Shown here in pieces: positions 7,713-14,828 of a DNA stretch of 18,941 nt. Each line of letters begins with the position of its first letter. Position 1 is the stretch's first letter. The stretch covers positions 1 through 18,941 of the forward strand of contig CAZCGA010000120.1 of NCBI GenBank assembly GCA_964498075.1, read 5' to 3'. The DNA is from CAZCGA01 sp964498075. Lineage in GTDB: Bacteria; Desulfobacterota; Binatia; HRBIN30. The notes beneath the pieces are model-generated. The model worked only from the letters and a program-made list of their open reading frames with translations. It did not search any database and had not been told where the DNA came from. The position numbers and the translations under genes are program-made.

Positions 7713-8888
7713 ATGAATATCCTGCTAGTCACCGCGATGTTTCCGCCCATCCGGACGGGCACCTCGTATTACTCGAGCAACCTTGCCGCAGCGTTCACCG
7801 CACGCGGTCATTCCGTCACCGTCGTTACTCTGCGCAATGACAACGCCAGCGACGACAACCACCAGTTCCAAATCGTTCGGCTTCCGGCATTGCATTTCCC
7901 GCTGAAAAACTACTTCAAGCACTTCAGGATCAGCGCATGTTTCCCGGGAAACTACACGGCGCTGTGCCGGATAGCGCGTGAGACCCGGGCTAAGGTGGTT
8001 CTTCTCGTCAATCATTACCTGGACATCGCTTTCCCGGCCATTTACGCCGCGCGGTGTAACGGCATCCCGCTGGTCTGCTCGGTCGGCACTCAACTGCAAT
8101 CCCCGAGCGCTCCGCGACACCGCGTGCTGAACGCGCTGGACCGGCTGATCTGCGGGAAAATGATATTTCCATTCTGCCACAGCATCGTCTCCTGGGACAA
8201 TGAGATCGTGCGCTATCTCGATGACGTTCACGGCAGCAAGGTTACGAGTAAATCGGTGACCATCAACTATGGGGTCAACGGCGATCCGCGCGCTTTCATC
8301 GAGCACCGCCACGACTACCGGCCGCACAACCAGATCCTGGGCGTGGGGGCAGTGATCGAGCAGCGTGACTTCATGCCGCTGGTTCAGGCATTCCTGCGGC
8401 TGGCCGGCGAGTTCCCGGAACTGCGACTGAAGATAGTAGGACATGCTTATCTTGATGCCGCCCATAGATACGCAAAAGCAAATGGCCTCGGCGGCCGTGT
8501 CATATTCACAGGTGAGCTGCCTCACAGCCAGGTACTGGAGGAGATCAAGCACAGCGATCTGCTCTTCGCTTCCCTGACCGGCAGGTACATCGGCTTGGGT
8601 ACCGCAACGATCGAATCCATGCTGATGGGCGTACCCACCGTCGCCAATGTCTACGCCGATGTGCTCGGCAAGGCGCGGCTCAGGGATATGGAAGATATCT
8701 TGCTGCTGAACGACCTGTCGCCCGAACATATTGCCGAAAGGATGCGTGCGTTGATCAGTGACCAGGATCTCAGGATGAAGGTCGGCCAGGGCGGCCGCGC
8801 ATTCGTCTGCGAGCATATGAGCTGGGACACGATTGCCGCCGATTACGAGAAATTGCTGCGCTCGCTCCCGCCCGCGGCCACTGCATGA
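7713..8888 (+). CDS. Glycosyltransferase family 4 (GT-B fold)
   Basis: The 391-residue protein opens with MNILLVTAMFPP, then a Gly-containing loop (IRTGTSYYSSNLA) and ARGHSVTVVT, the usual N-terminal Rossmann domain of GT4 enzymes. The donor-binding C-terminal domain shows ILGVGAVIEQRDF (after about residue 205), LRLKIVGHAY, FTGELPHSQVLEEI and a retaining-type EX7E-like region GTATIESMLMGVPTVAN near residues 295-312. It transfers a sugar from a nucleotide donor to a lipid-linked glycan intermediate on the cytoplasmic face; donor and acceptor are unknown. Its stop overlaps the next gene in an ATGA arrangement, so the two were co-translated. Composition by eye is less GC-rich than the genes after 10800. 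Confidence 0.88.
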   Translation: MNILLVTAMFPPIRTGTSYYSSNLAAAFTARGHSVTVVTLRNDNASDDNHQFQIVRLPALHFPLKNYFKHFRISACFPGNYTALCRIARETRAKVVLLVNHYLDIAFPAIYAARCNGIPLVCSVGTQLQSPSAPRHRVLNALDRLICGKMIFPFCHSIVSWDNEIVRYLDDVHGSKVTSKSVTINYGVNGDPRAFIEHRHDYRPHNQILGVGAVIEQRDFMPLVQAFLRLAGEFPELRLKIVGHAYLDAAHRYAKANGLGGRVIFTGELPHSQVLEEIKHSDLLFASLTGRYIGLGTATIESMLMGVPTVANVYADVLGKARLRDMEDILLLNDLSPEHIAERMRALISDQDLRMKVGQGGRAFVCEHMSWDTIAADYEKLLRSLPPAATA

Positions 8889-9433
8889 AGAAAATCGGAA
8901 ACTGGTTCGGCCTGCTGATCAGCCTCGTGGCACCGGTGTGGCTGGCCTTCGCCTACGACTTCGGCGAGATGAGGCCTTCGCTCAAGCAGGCGAATTATGC
9001 ATTCTTCCTGCCGGTGCCGGTGTTGATGGTTGTCGACTACGCTCTGCGCGCCATGCGTTGGCGTCTGCTCTTTCGGAGTGCTGCCCCCGCCAAGTTGGGA
9101 AATGTCTTCGGCGCATTGATGATCGGGTATCTTTTCAATAACCTGCTGGCGGCACGCGGCGCGTACGTCACTTGCGACGCCCTCCAGGATCGGGCGACCG
9201 CGACCACCGTGCGCGTCCGCAACGGCAAGACGCTGGCGACCGACGGCCCGTTCGCCGAAACCAAGGAGGTGCTCGGCGGCTACTACATCCTCGAATGCCG
9301 AGACCTCGATGAGGCGATGGCGTACGCCGCCAAGATCCCGGACGCGCAGTACGGCTCGGTCGAGGTGCGGCCGATCGCCACCATCCCCGGCTGGGAGGAG
9401 GCGATCGGGCTGCGCGCGGGCGTCGCCCAATAG
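8885..9433 (+). CDS. Chimera: YbhN-like membrane N-terminus fused to DGPF C-terminal part
   Basis: This 182-residue frame has two unrelated halves. Residues 1-89 hold two or three hydrophobic segments (FGLLISLVAPVWLAFAY, FFLPVPVLMVVDYALRA, GALMIGYLFNNLLA). They match the start of the YbhN/lysylphosphatidylglycerol synthase-like membrane family, whose R-A-x-R-W stretch is visible; members have about 300 residues. At base 9152, exactly on a codon boundary, it becomes a copy of the DGPF protein from its residue 32 to its end, plus one Gln before TAG. The DGPF part lacks its first strand and helix. The start overlaps the GT4 stop (ATGA), so it should be translated. Whether a stable protein results is doubtful; I regard it as a broken YbhN-like gene joined to duplicated DNA, or a misassembly. 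Confidence 0.6.
   Translation: MKKIGNWFGLLISLVAPVWLAFAYDFGEMRPSLKQANYAFFLPVPVLMVVDYALRAMRWRLLFRSAAPAKLGNVFGALMIGYLFNNLLAARGAYVTCDALQDRATATTVRVRNGKTLATDGPFAETKEVLGGYYILECRDLDEAMAYAAKIPDAQYGSVEVRPIATIPGWEEAIGLRAGVAQ
9152..9427 (+). repeat. Direct repeat R1, right copy
   Basis: This segment equals 1041-1316 with one mismatch (offset 8111). It carries the DGPF coding part from residue 32 without that gene's start or promoter. Divergence starts again at 9428, where CAATAG replaces the TAG of the left copy. Confidence 0.95.
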
Positions 9434-9442
9434 AAGCGCAAA

Positions 9443-10513
9443 CTATCCGCGCGCTGAGCGGCGGATGGGTTGCCGAGAGGTGCCAGGCCTCGAGCGGTGA
9501 CGCCAACGGGTGTTGAAGAAAAAGTTGAACCCATCGTTGGTGCTGAAGCGCGGCGCGAAGGTTTCGGTGTGACCACCCTGGGCGAGGTGTTGGCGATAGT
9601 GCTCCATCGTCAGCGTCGCCGGGCAACTGTAGCAAATGAGGCGGCGCGCCTCGTCGGACTGCTGCCGGGATCGAAACAAACGGCGCGCTTCCTGAAAGCT
9701 GTCGTTGTTCCACACTTCGCGAAAGCGCCGGGCGTTCATCAAGCCGAAGTCGTCTTCTCTGAAGAACGTCCCGTCGCAGGGCGCGACCCCGCCATCGCCG
9801 TGAATGATGGCGCGCTCCCACAGAAACTGACAGTGCTCGGCGGCGCGGCCCGGCTGCGGTTCGGCGAAGAAGGCCGCGTACTTCCCTTCCGGATCCCAAT
9901 CCGGCCCCTCGACCCAGCCCTTGCAGGCGGAGAACTCGATGCCTAAGTCTCGCGCCATCGTCCGTGCGAGCTCGACGTCTTGGCAGTTGTGCGCGAAGAC
10001 ATGGAACGACCAGATCACGCGCGGCGTCTGCGATCCCTGCGCGCGCTTCGCCTGGTTGACGAGTCGGATGTTGGCGAGCACAGTCGCAAAGTTGCCGCCG
10101 ACGCGGTACTGCTCGTACGTTTCCTGTCGCGCACCATCCAGCGAGACGCCCAGCAGCGAGAGCCCGGAAGCGACCAGCGCTTCGGCTCGCGCCCTGTCGA
10201 ACGGCAAGCTGAAGTGCGTCGCGACGACCGTACTGATCCCGCGCGCGCTGGCCAGCTGGATGTACTCGGGAAGGTTCTGGTTGAGCAATGGCTCCGCCCA
10301 GTTGTGGAACTCGACATGCAGGAGGTAGTCCCCCAGCTCGTCGATGATGCGCTGGTATAGTGGGAAGGGGAACGGGATCGGCGGGCGGCTTTTTTCGCCG
10401 GCCCCGACGAAGCAGTAGGGGCATCGCAAGTTGCACAGGTTCGCGGCTTCCAGGGTGAGGATGAGCGGATACCCCCAGAGCTGGATGTGTCCACGGTTGC
10501 GCTGGTATCGCAC
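9443..10513 (-). CDS. Radical SAM/SPASM domain protein
   Basis: From the GTG at 10513 the frame gives 356 residues. The radical SAM cluster motif CNLRCPYC (C27, C31, C34) follows a typical ILTLEAANL strand; VEFHNWAEPLLN then fits the SAM-binding GGEP-type segment, here N-W-A-E-P. The C-terminal half has SPASM-like cysteines in SACKGW, EHCQFLW, GVAPCDG and LICYSC, expected to bind extra iron-sulfur clusters. SPASM proteins modify peptides, anaerobic sulfatases or other substrates; I cannot assign one. The coding pattern continues in frame upstream of 10513 without ATG, GTG or TTG (see 10514-10693). It converges with the chimeric DGPF frame ten bases away. The last 20 residues are basic and may not be native. 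Confidence 0.85.
   Translation of the reverse strand: MRYQRNRGHIQLWGYPLILTLEAANLCNLRCPYCFVGAGEKSRPPIPFPFPLYQRIIDELGDYLLHVEFHNWAEPLLNQNLPEYIQLASARGISTVVATHFSLPFDRARAEALVASGLSLLGVSLDGARQETYEQYRVGGNFATVLANIRLVNQAKRAQGSQTPRVIWSFHVFAHNCQDVELARTMARDLGIEFSACKGWVEGPDWDPEGKYAAFFAEPQPGRAAEHCQFLWERAIIHGDGGVAPCDGTFFREDDFGLMNARRFREVWNNDSFQEARRLFRSRQQSDEARRLICYSCPATLTMEHYRQHLAQGGHTETFAPRFSTNDGFNFFFNTRWRHRSRPGTSRQPIRRSARG
9625..9802. repeat. Direct repeat R2, right copy (within the radical SAM gene)
   Basis: This segment matches 1323-1500 with five differences in 178 bases (offset 8302). R1 and R2 are 6 bases apart in the left copy but 197 bases apart here. The extra bases encode the C-terminal tail of the radical SAM protein. 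Confidence 0.93.
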
Positions 10514-10693
10514 CAGGCAAAAGTTGAGGCGGCGCCTCAGGGTCAGCTCGCAGCCGAAGTATCGCGGCGGCTGCGGAAGCTGCGGAAACCAGCGCCGCGC
10601 TCGCGAGATCAGGCGAGTGCGCGCCGCTCGCCATCGCTGGTTGAGGTGGACGATGCGATGCCCCCTGGTGAATGACGTGATCGTGAGACTAGT
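10514..10693 (-). other. Likely N-terminal extension of the radical SAM gene without a canonical start
   Basis: The radical SAM frame stays open for 60 more codons, up to a TGA at 10694-10696. The translation (for example RWFPQLPQPPRYFGCEL) looks like real coding sequence, with basic and aromatic residues as in related N-termini. No ATG, GTG or TTG occurs in it. The best initiation context is an ATC at 10654-10652, six bases after AGGGGG (complement of 10661-10666). That would give a 403-residue protein starting with an AUC codon, or it marks a lost ATG. Confidence 0.45.
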
Positions 10694-10846
10694 TCAGGCA
10701 TCCAAGCCCGGTCAAGGGACCAAGGGTCCGAGTGGTGGCTCAGGGCGTCACGCCCAAGGCGCGGCGGAGCCCCGATGGTGTATCGCCGATGGCTGATGAT
10801 ATGCGATGAAGAGTCGGCAATCGGCGCGAAGCAAAGGGGGTGTGCA
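10694..10846. other. Intergenic, divergent between radical SAM and membrane protein genes
   Basis: About 150 bases with no supported gene. It includes a small inverted repeat (GGGCG-TCA-CGCCC near 10743-10755) and the AAGGGGG ribosome binding site of the next gene. I find no TGTCGA-type promoter, so the membrane protein gene is not visibly part of the ECF regulon. Confidence 0.5.
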
Positions 10847-11269
10847 ATGGCCAACGGACGTACGCGGGGTGTCTTCCTCACAGTGATGGCGGCGCTGCTC
10901 GGCATTCTTGCGCTCTCGAACTTCACCAAGGCGCTCCAGCATCTGCGCGACCCCGGGCACCTCGGGATCGTCATCCTCGGGGTGCGCTTCGAGAGTGTCC
11001 TATCGAACTTGGCCCTAGGACCGCTGATGGGCCTGCTGCTGGCGGCGTACGCGTACGGGCTGTGGAACCTCAAGCCGTGGGTCGCGCCGCTGTCGATCGT
11101 GTACGCGTTCTACGTCCCGGTGAACCTCGTCCTCTTCTGGTACTTCCAGACCAGCCCCGATATCCCGCCGCTCAGCTTCATGCTCATCTACCTCGCGGTC
11201 TCCCTTCCGGGCTCGATCGGCACGGCGCTCTACCTGGCCTACCATCGCGACAAGCTCGTCGCGGTGTAG
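10847..11269 (+). CDS. Four-helix integral membrane protein, function unknown
   Basis: The gene encodes 140 residues from the ATG at 10847, chosen because an AAGGGGG site precedes it by about six bases; an upstream GTG-type extension to 10775 looks non-coding. Four hydrophobic segments are visible: GVFLTVMAALLGILAL, LGPLMGLLLAAYAYGLW, PLSIVYAFYVPVNLVLFWYF and FMLIYLAVSLPGSIGTALYLAY. There are no conserved catalytic residues and I do not recognise the family; it resembles small uncharacterised polytopic proteins. It lies before the double DGPF gene on the same strand, but a separate promoter sits between them, so joint transcription is uncertain. Confidence 0.72.
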   Translation: MANGRTRGVFLTVMAALLGILALSNFTKALQHLRDPGHLGIVILGVRFESVLSNLALGPLMGLLLAAYAYGLWNLKPWVAPLSIVYAFYVPVNLVLFWYFQTSPDIPPLSFMLIYLAVSLPGSIGTALYLAYHRDKLVAV

Positions 11270-11450
11270 GACCGCACGTCGATTGCACGCGCTCAGAAGC
11301 CGGGCGGGGGCTCGAAGCTGTCGACGACTTCGGCCATGCGGCGCGCGAAGTCGATGGTCATCCGATGACCGTGCCCATGTACGGACGCGGGCCGCCGTTC
11401 ACTTGGATCGTGCGCGCCCCGATCGGCCGGCTGTGATCGTGCGGTAAACG
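11270..11450. other. Intergenic stretch, possible gene remnant
   Basis: No gene is supported. On the minus strand a short frame ends in MTIDFARRMAEVVDSFEPPPGF-like residues (within 11293-11358, split here from longer out-of-frame sequence), which could be the end of a decayed gene; there is no start region or known motif. Confidence 0.25.
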
Positions 11451-11478
11451 GTGTCGATTTCGCGTGACGTCGTTCGAC
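11451..11478 (+). promoter_or_regulatory. ECF42-type promoter of the first double DGPF gene
   Basis: GTGTCGAT-N11-TCGTTCGAC again: -35 TGTCGA at 11452-11457, -10 CGAC at 11475-11478, 17-base spacer. The ATG at 11506 is only 27 bases past the -10, so the transcript would have a very short leader holding just the AAGGGAGGA ribosome site. Confidence 0.75.
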
Positions 11479-11505
11479 ATATGGGCAGATGAAGGGAGGA
11501 GCGCG

Positions 11506-12294
11506 ATGAAGTTCATGCTGATGGGGCTCGAGGCAAGGGGAGAGTGGGAGCGACTGCCGCAAGATGAGCGAGACCGTCGTGTCGGACGCCACCAGCAGGC
11601 CTTGCAGGAGTTGATCGCGGAGCGCGGCCTGGTGGGAGGCGGCGGGCTTGTGCTCACGTCGGTCGGGTTGGGTCCAAGCACCGCGGCCACCACGCTCCGG
11701 ATCAAGGGTGGCAAGCCGTTGGCTGTGGACGGCCCGTTTGCCGAGACCAAGGAGGTCCTCGCAGGTTTCGACATCATCGACTTCGAATTGCGGGAGGATG
11801 CCATCGAGTTCGCAAAGAAGGAGTGCGTTCACGACGGCCACGTGACCGAGATCCGGCCGCTCCGCGATCTGTGGTGGGCTTCTCACACGCCAGGGAAGGC
11901 CGACGCCATGAAGTTCATGATCATGTTCCTCAGCGACGAGCGGGCACTGGGCAAGCTGGCCGCGGAAGAGATCGACCGCTTTGTGAAGCACCACCAGCAA
12001 GTGGGCTGGGAGTACATTACGCAGAAAGGCATGGTCCGTGGCGAGTCACTCTCCTGGTGCGGTGCGAGGCTGCGCGACAGTGCCGAAGCAACGACGCTGC
12101 GGGTGCGCAGCGGGAAGCACCTGAAGTCGGATGGGCCGTTTGCCGAGACCAAGGAAGTATTGGGCGGCTTCACTCTCATCGACTGCGCCTCGAAGCAGGA
12201 AGCCATCGAGTGGGCGCACAAGCTGGCGACGCGCGACGGCGAGGCGATCGAGATCCGCCCCGTCCAGTCGATGTGGTGGATCTACCACGGTTGA
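11506..12294 (+). CDS. Tandem two-domain DGPF (YCII-related) protein
   Basis: Starting at the ATG at 11506, five bases after AAGGGAGGA, the frame gives 262 residues made of two DGPF domains. The first begins MKFMLMGLEARG and has the signature VDGPFAETKEVLAGF. The second begins MKFMIMFLSDERA at 11908 and has SDGPFAETKEVLGGF. The second unit still has a start-like ATG with a GGGAAGG stretch about eight bases upstream, as if two genes had been joined by loss of a stop codon. An internal start could still yield the second domain alone. Single-domain family members run about 100-125 residues. The function is unknown; association with ECF42 sigma factors is established for the family. An ECF42-type promoter precedes it. 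Confidence 0.9.
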   Translation: MKFMLMGLEARGEWERLPQDERDRRVGRHQQALQELIAERGLVGGGGLVLTSVGLGPSTAATTLRIKGGKPLAVDGPFAETKEVLAGFDIIDFELREDAIEFAKKECVHDGHVTEIRPLRDLWWASHTPGKADAMKFMIMFLSDERALGKLAAEEIDRFVKHHQQVGWEYITQKGMVRGESLSWCGARLRDSAEATTLRVRSGKHLKSDGPFAETKEVLGGFTLIDCASKQEAIEWAHKLATRDGEAIEIRPVQSMWWIYHG

Positions 12295-12312
12295 GGCTGT
12301 CGACACGGGGAC

Positions 12313-12388
12313 GGCGGGCGGGGGCGCCCGCCCCACCAACAATCAGAAGCCCAGCCGGATCCAGTGGCGCAGGCGTCCCCGCCTGCGC
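12313..12388. repeat. Two perfect GC-rich hairpins in an intergenic gap
   Basis: The first is GGCGGGCG-GGGG-CGCCCGCC (12313-12332), with an eight-base-pair stem. The second is GCGCAGGCG-TCCC-CGCCTGCGC (12367-12388), with a nine-base-pair stem. Both have four-base loops and no T-tract. They resemble the palindromic GC repeats scattered between genes in many high-GC genomes and may also end transcription of the DGPF gene that stops at 12294. Confidence 0.6.
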
Positions 12389-12452
12389 ACCGATGCGCCT
12401 ATGTTGACCCTGAACAACAAACCACCCATGATCTCCGCGATCGAGGCGAGAC

Positions 12453-14705
12453 ATGGCCGCGCTGACGTGCCCCACGTGCCGGCGAGAGCATCCGGCAGAC
12501 TCGGTCGTCTGTGCCGCGTGCGGCGCGGCTTTGCCACGCCTCTGCCCGCGCTGCGGTCGCGCCAACACACCGGACAGTAACTTCTGCAGCCACTGCGGCG
12601 AGCCGATGCAGGGGCCGGGGACGCCGAGAGCGACCGGTCCGCAGCCGGCAAGCCCCAATCCGCGTTCCTACACCCCCAACCACCTCGTCGAGAAGATCAT
12701 CAACTCCCGCAGCGCCATCGAGGGGGAACGCAAGCAGGTGACCGTCTTCTTCGTCGACGTCAAAGAGTCCATGCACCTGGCCGAGCGCGTCGACCCCGAA
12801 GAGTGGCATCGGATCATGGATCGCTTCTTCGCCATCCTCGCCGACGGGATTCATCGGTTCGAGGGCACGATCAACCAGTTCACCGGCGACGGCGTCATGG
12901 CGCTGTTCGGCGCGCCGCTGGCGCACGAGGATCACGCGCAGCGCGCCTGCCACGCGGCGCTCCACCTGCGCGAGCAGCTGCGGCTCTACGCGCAAGATCT
13001 GAAGCGCACCGGCGGGCTGACCTTCGCGGTCCGCATGGGCCTCAACTCCGGTGAGGTGATCGTCGGGACGATCGGTGACGACCTGCGCATGGATTACACC
13101 GCCCAGGGCCATACGGTCGGGCTGGCGGCGCGCATGCAGCAGATCGCCGAGGCGGGAACCATCTACCTCACGGCGCACACGGCGGCGCTGGTGTCGAGCT
13201 TCTTCGAGCTGGAAGCCGTCGGTCGCATCCGCCTCAAAGGCGTGCGCGAGCCCGTGCGCACATTCACGCTCGTGGATGTCGCCGCCATCCGCACGCGCCT
13301 CGAGGCGTCGCGCGCCCGCGGGTTCTCCCAGTTCGTCGGCCGCGCCGACGAGGTTGCGGTCCTGGAAGCCGCACTCAGTCGCGCTGTGTCGGGGCACGGT
13401 CAGGTTGTCGGCATCGCCGGCGCCGCGGGTGTTGGCAAAAGCCGGCTGTGTCAGGAGGTCGTCGACCGTTGGCGTGCCGAGGGTTTTGCGGTCGTCGAGG
13501 CCCACTGTCCCCCGCATGGAAGGTCGCTCCCGTACGTAGCCCTCCTCGATCTGCTGCGTAGCTTCTTCGCCATCACACCAGCCGAGCGCCCCGCGGTCAG
13601 CCGGCGACGCGTCCGGTCGCGCCTCCGGCGTCTGCATCGCGCCTTGGAGGAGGAGCTGCCGCTCGTCTTGGACTTCCTCGGTCTTCCCGATCCCAAGCGC
13701 CTGCTGCCGCCGACGGATGCCGGCACGCGCCGCGAGCGGCTCTTCGCCTTCGTGTGTCGCCTGGTGCAGACGCACAGCGCCAGCGCACCGACCGTGCTGC
13801 TGATCGACGACGTGCACTGGATCGATCAGGAGAGTAACGCGTTCCTGGCGCAGCTGGTCGAAGCGATGGGCTGGACCCGCACGCTGCTCCTGCTCAACTT
13901 CCGTCCGGACTACTCTGCGGACTGGATGCGCGCCTCGTACTATCAGCAGCAGCAGCTCTCGCCGCTCACGGCTGACGCCACCGATGCGCTCCTGCAGGAG
14001 CTGGTCGGCGACGCCCCCGAGATTGCCGCGCTCTGCGCCGTGGTCAAGGAGCGCGCGGAGGGGAACCCATTCTTCATCGAGGAGATCGTGCAGTCGCTCC
14101 TCGACCAAGGTGTCCTCGTGCGCGAGGGTCGCCGGCGCAGGCGGGGTGCGCCAGCAGACGGCGTCGGCGTGCGCTTGACTCGCCCGGTGGGCGAACTCCG
14201 CATCCCCGCGACTGTGCAGGCCCTCCTTGCCGCGCGCATCGACAGTCTGCCGGAGCTGGCGAAACACGTGCTCCAGGCTGCCGCGGTGATCGGCAAGCGA
14301 TTCTCGGCACCGGTGCTGCACCTCGCCCTCAAGACGGATGCGACGGAATCCGCACCTTCTCAGGACAGTGATGCCGATGTCGCGCACGCGCTGCGCACAC
14401 TGCAGCGCGCCGATCTCATCCACGCGAAGCCGCCCGAAAACCAGACGGAGTACGCCTTCAAGCATCCACTGACCCAGGAGGTGGCGTACTCTTCGCAGCT
14501 ACAGGAGACGCGTGTGCGGAAACACGAGGCGGTTGCGCGGGCGCTGGAGGTCGTCTACGCGGACCGGCTCGGCGAGTACGCGGCGCTGCTCGCACACCAT
14601 TGGGAGGCAGCCAACAAACGCTACGAGGCGCAGCTCTGGCGCGGGCGTGCCGCACTGCGGGTCACCAAGATCCAGATCCGTCGCGGCAGCGTGCGTCGTT
14701 CGTGA
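12453..14705 (+). CDS. Zinc-ribbon / class III cyclase-homology / AAA ATPase protein, C-terminally short
   Basis: The 750-residue protein starts with two CxxC-CxxC zinc ribbons (C6, C9, C20, C23; C31, C34, C45, C48). A class III nucleotidyl cyclase domain follows: metal aspartates in FFVDVKES (D102) and FTGDGVM (D146), and GHTVGLAARM further on. The substrate-lysine position reads N-Q-F-T and the transition-state Asn of the usual V-N-L-A-A-R is Gly, so cyclase activity is uncertain. Next is a STAND/AAA-like ATPase with Walker A GAAGVGKSR (about 323-331) and Walker B VLLIDDVHWID (about 447-457). Relatives usually continue for 300 or more residues of TPR repeats. Here the frame ends soon after LLAHHWEAANKRY, with an odd basic tail. 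The start has GAGG six bases upstream. A signal-transduction role is likely. Confidence 0.87.
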   Translation: MAALTCPTCRREHPADSVVCAACGAALPRLCPRCGRANTPDSNFCSHCGEPMQGPGTPRATGPQPASPNPRSYTPNHLVEKIINSRSAIEGERKQVTVFFVDVKESMHLAERVDPEEWHRIMDRFFAILADGIHRFEGTINQFTGDGVMALFGAPLAHEDHAQRACHAALHLREQLRLYAQDLKRTGGLTFAVRMGLNSGEVIVGTIGDDLRMDYTAQGHTVGLAARMQQIAEAGTIYLTAHTAALVSSFFELEAVGRIRLKGVREPVRTFTLVDVAAIRTRLEASRARGFSQFVGRADEVAVLEAALSRAVSGHGQVVGIAGAAGVGKSRLCQEVVDRWRAEGFAVVEAHCPPHGRSLPYVALLDLLRSFFAITPAERPAVSRRRVRSRLRRLHRALEEELPLVLDFLGLPDPKRLLPPTDAGTRRERLFAFVCRLVQTHSASAPTVLLIDDVHWIDQESNAFLAQLVEAMGWTRTLLLLNFRPDYSADWMRASYYQQQQLSPLTADATDALLQELVGDAPEIAALCAVVKERAEGNPFFIEEIVQSLLDQGVLVREGRRRRRGAPADGVGVRLTRPVGELRIPATVQALLAARIDSLPELAKHVLQAAAVIGKRFSAPVLHLALKTDATESAPSQDSDADVAHALRTLQRADLIHAKPPENQTEYAFKHPLTQEVAYSSQLQETRVRKHEAVARALEVVYADRLGEYAALLAHHWEAANKRYEAQLWRGRAALRVTKIQIRRGSVRRS

Positions 14706-14727
14706 AGTGAAAAAAAGTCTCCCGATT

Positions 14728-14755
14728 GTGTCGATTGTGTGGTCTGTCGTTCGAC
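14728..14755 (+). promoter_or_regulatory. ECF42-type promoter of the DGPF-thioesterase-hydroxylase-sigma operon
   Basis: This is the third copy of GTGTCGAT-N11-TCGTTCGAC, with -35 TGTCGA at 14729-14734, -10 CGAC at 14752-14755 and a 17-base spacer. An imperfect palindrome overlaps the -10 (GTTCG-A-CGAAC at 14749-14759, flanked by GTCT and AGAC), which the other two sites lack. It starts 22 bases after the cyclase stop codon and ends 73 bases before the ATG at 14829. Confidence 0.75.
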
Positions 14756-14828
14756 GAACAGACAGACGGGTCCGAAGCCCTCAGCGCCGCTGAGCGTTGA
14801 AAGCTGAAGGCTACCAGGGAGGAATGGA

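Noticed and set aside
1041..9802. An insertion sequence or integrative element using the direct repeats as ends
   Set aside because: No transposase, integrase or terminal inverted repeats are present, and the repeats are coding fragments rather than attachment sites.
9168..10634. A 488-residue minus-strand open frame over the radical SAM gene and DGPF repeat
   Set aside because: It has Arg/Ala/Pro-rich low-complexity sequence typical of a shifted frame in high-GC DNA, while the frame at 9443-10513 carries the CxxxCxxC and SPASM motifs.
12399..14465. A 688-residue minus-strand open frame opposite the cyclase/ATPase gene
   Set aside because: It is an antisense shadow: the plus strand has zinc ribbons, cyclase and Walker motifs, and the minus frame has no recognisable domain.
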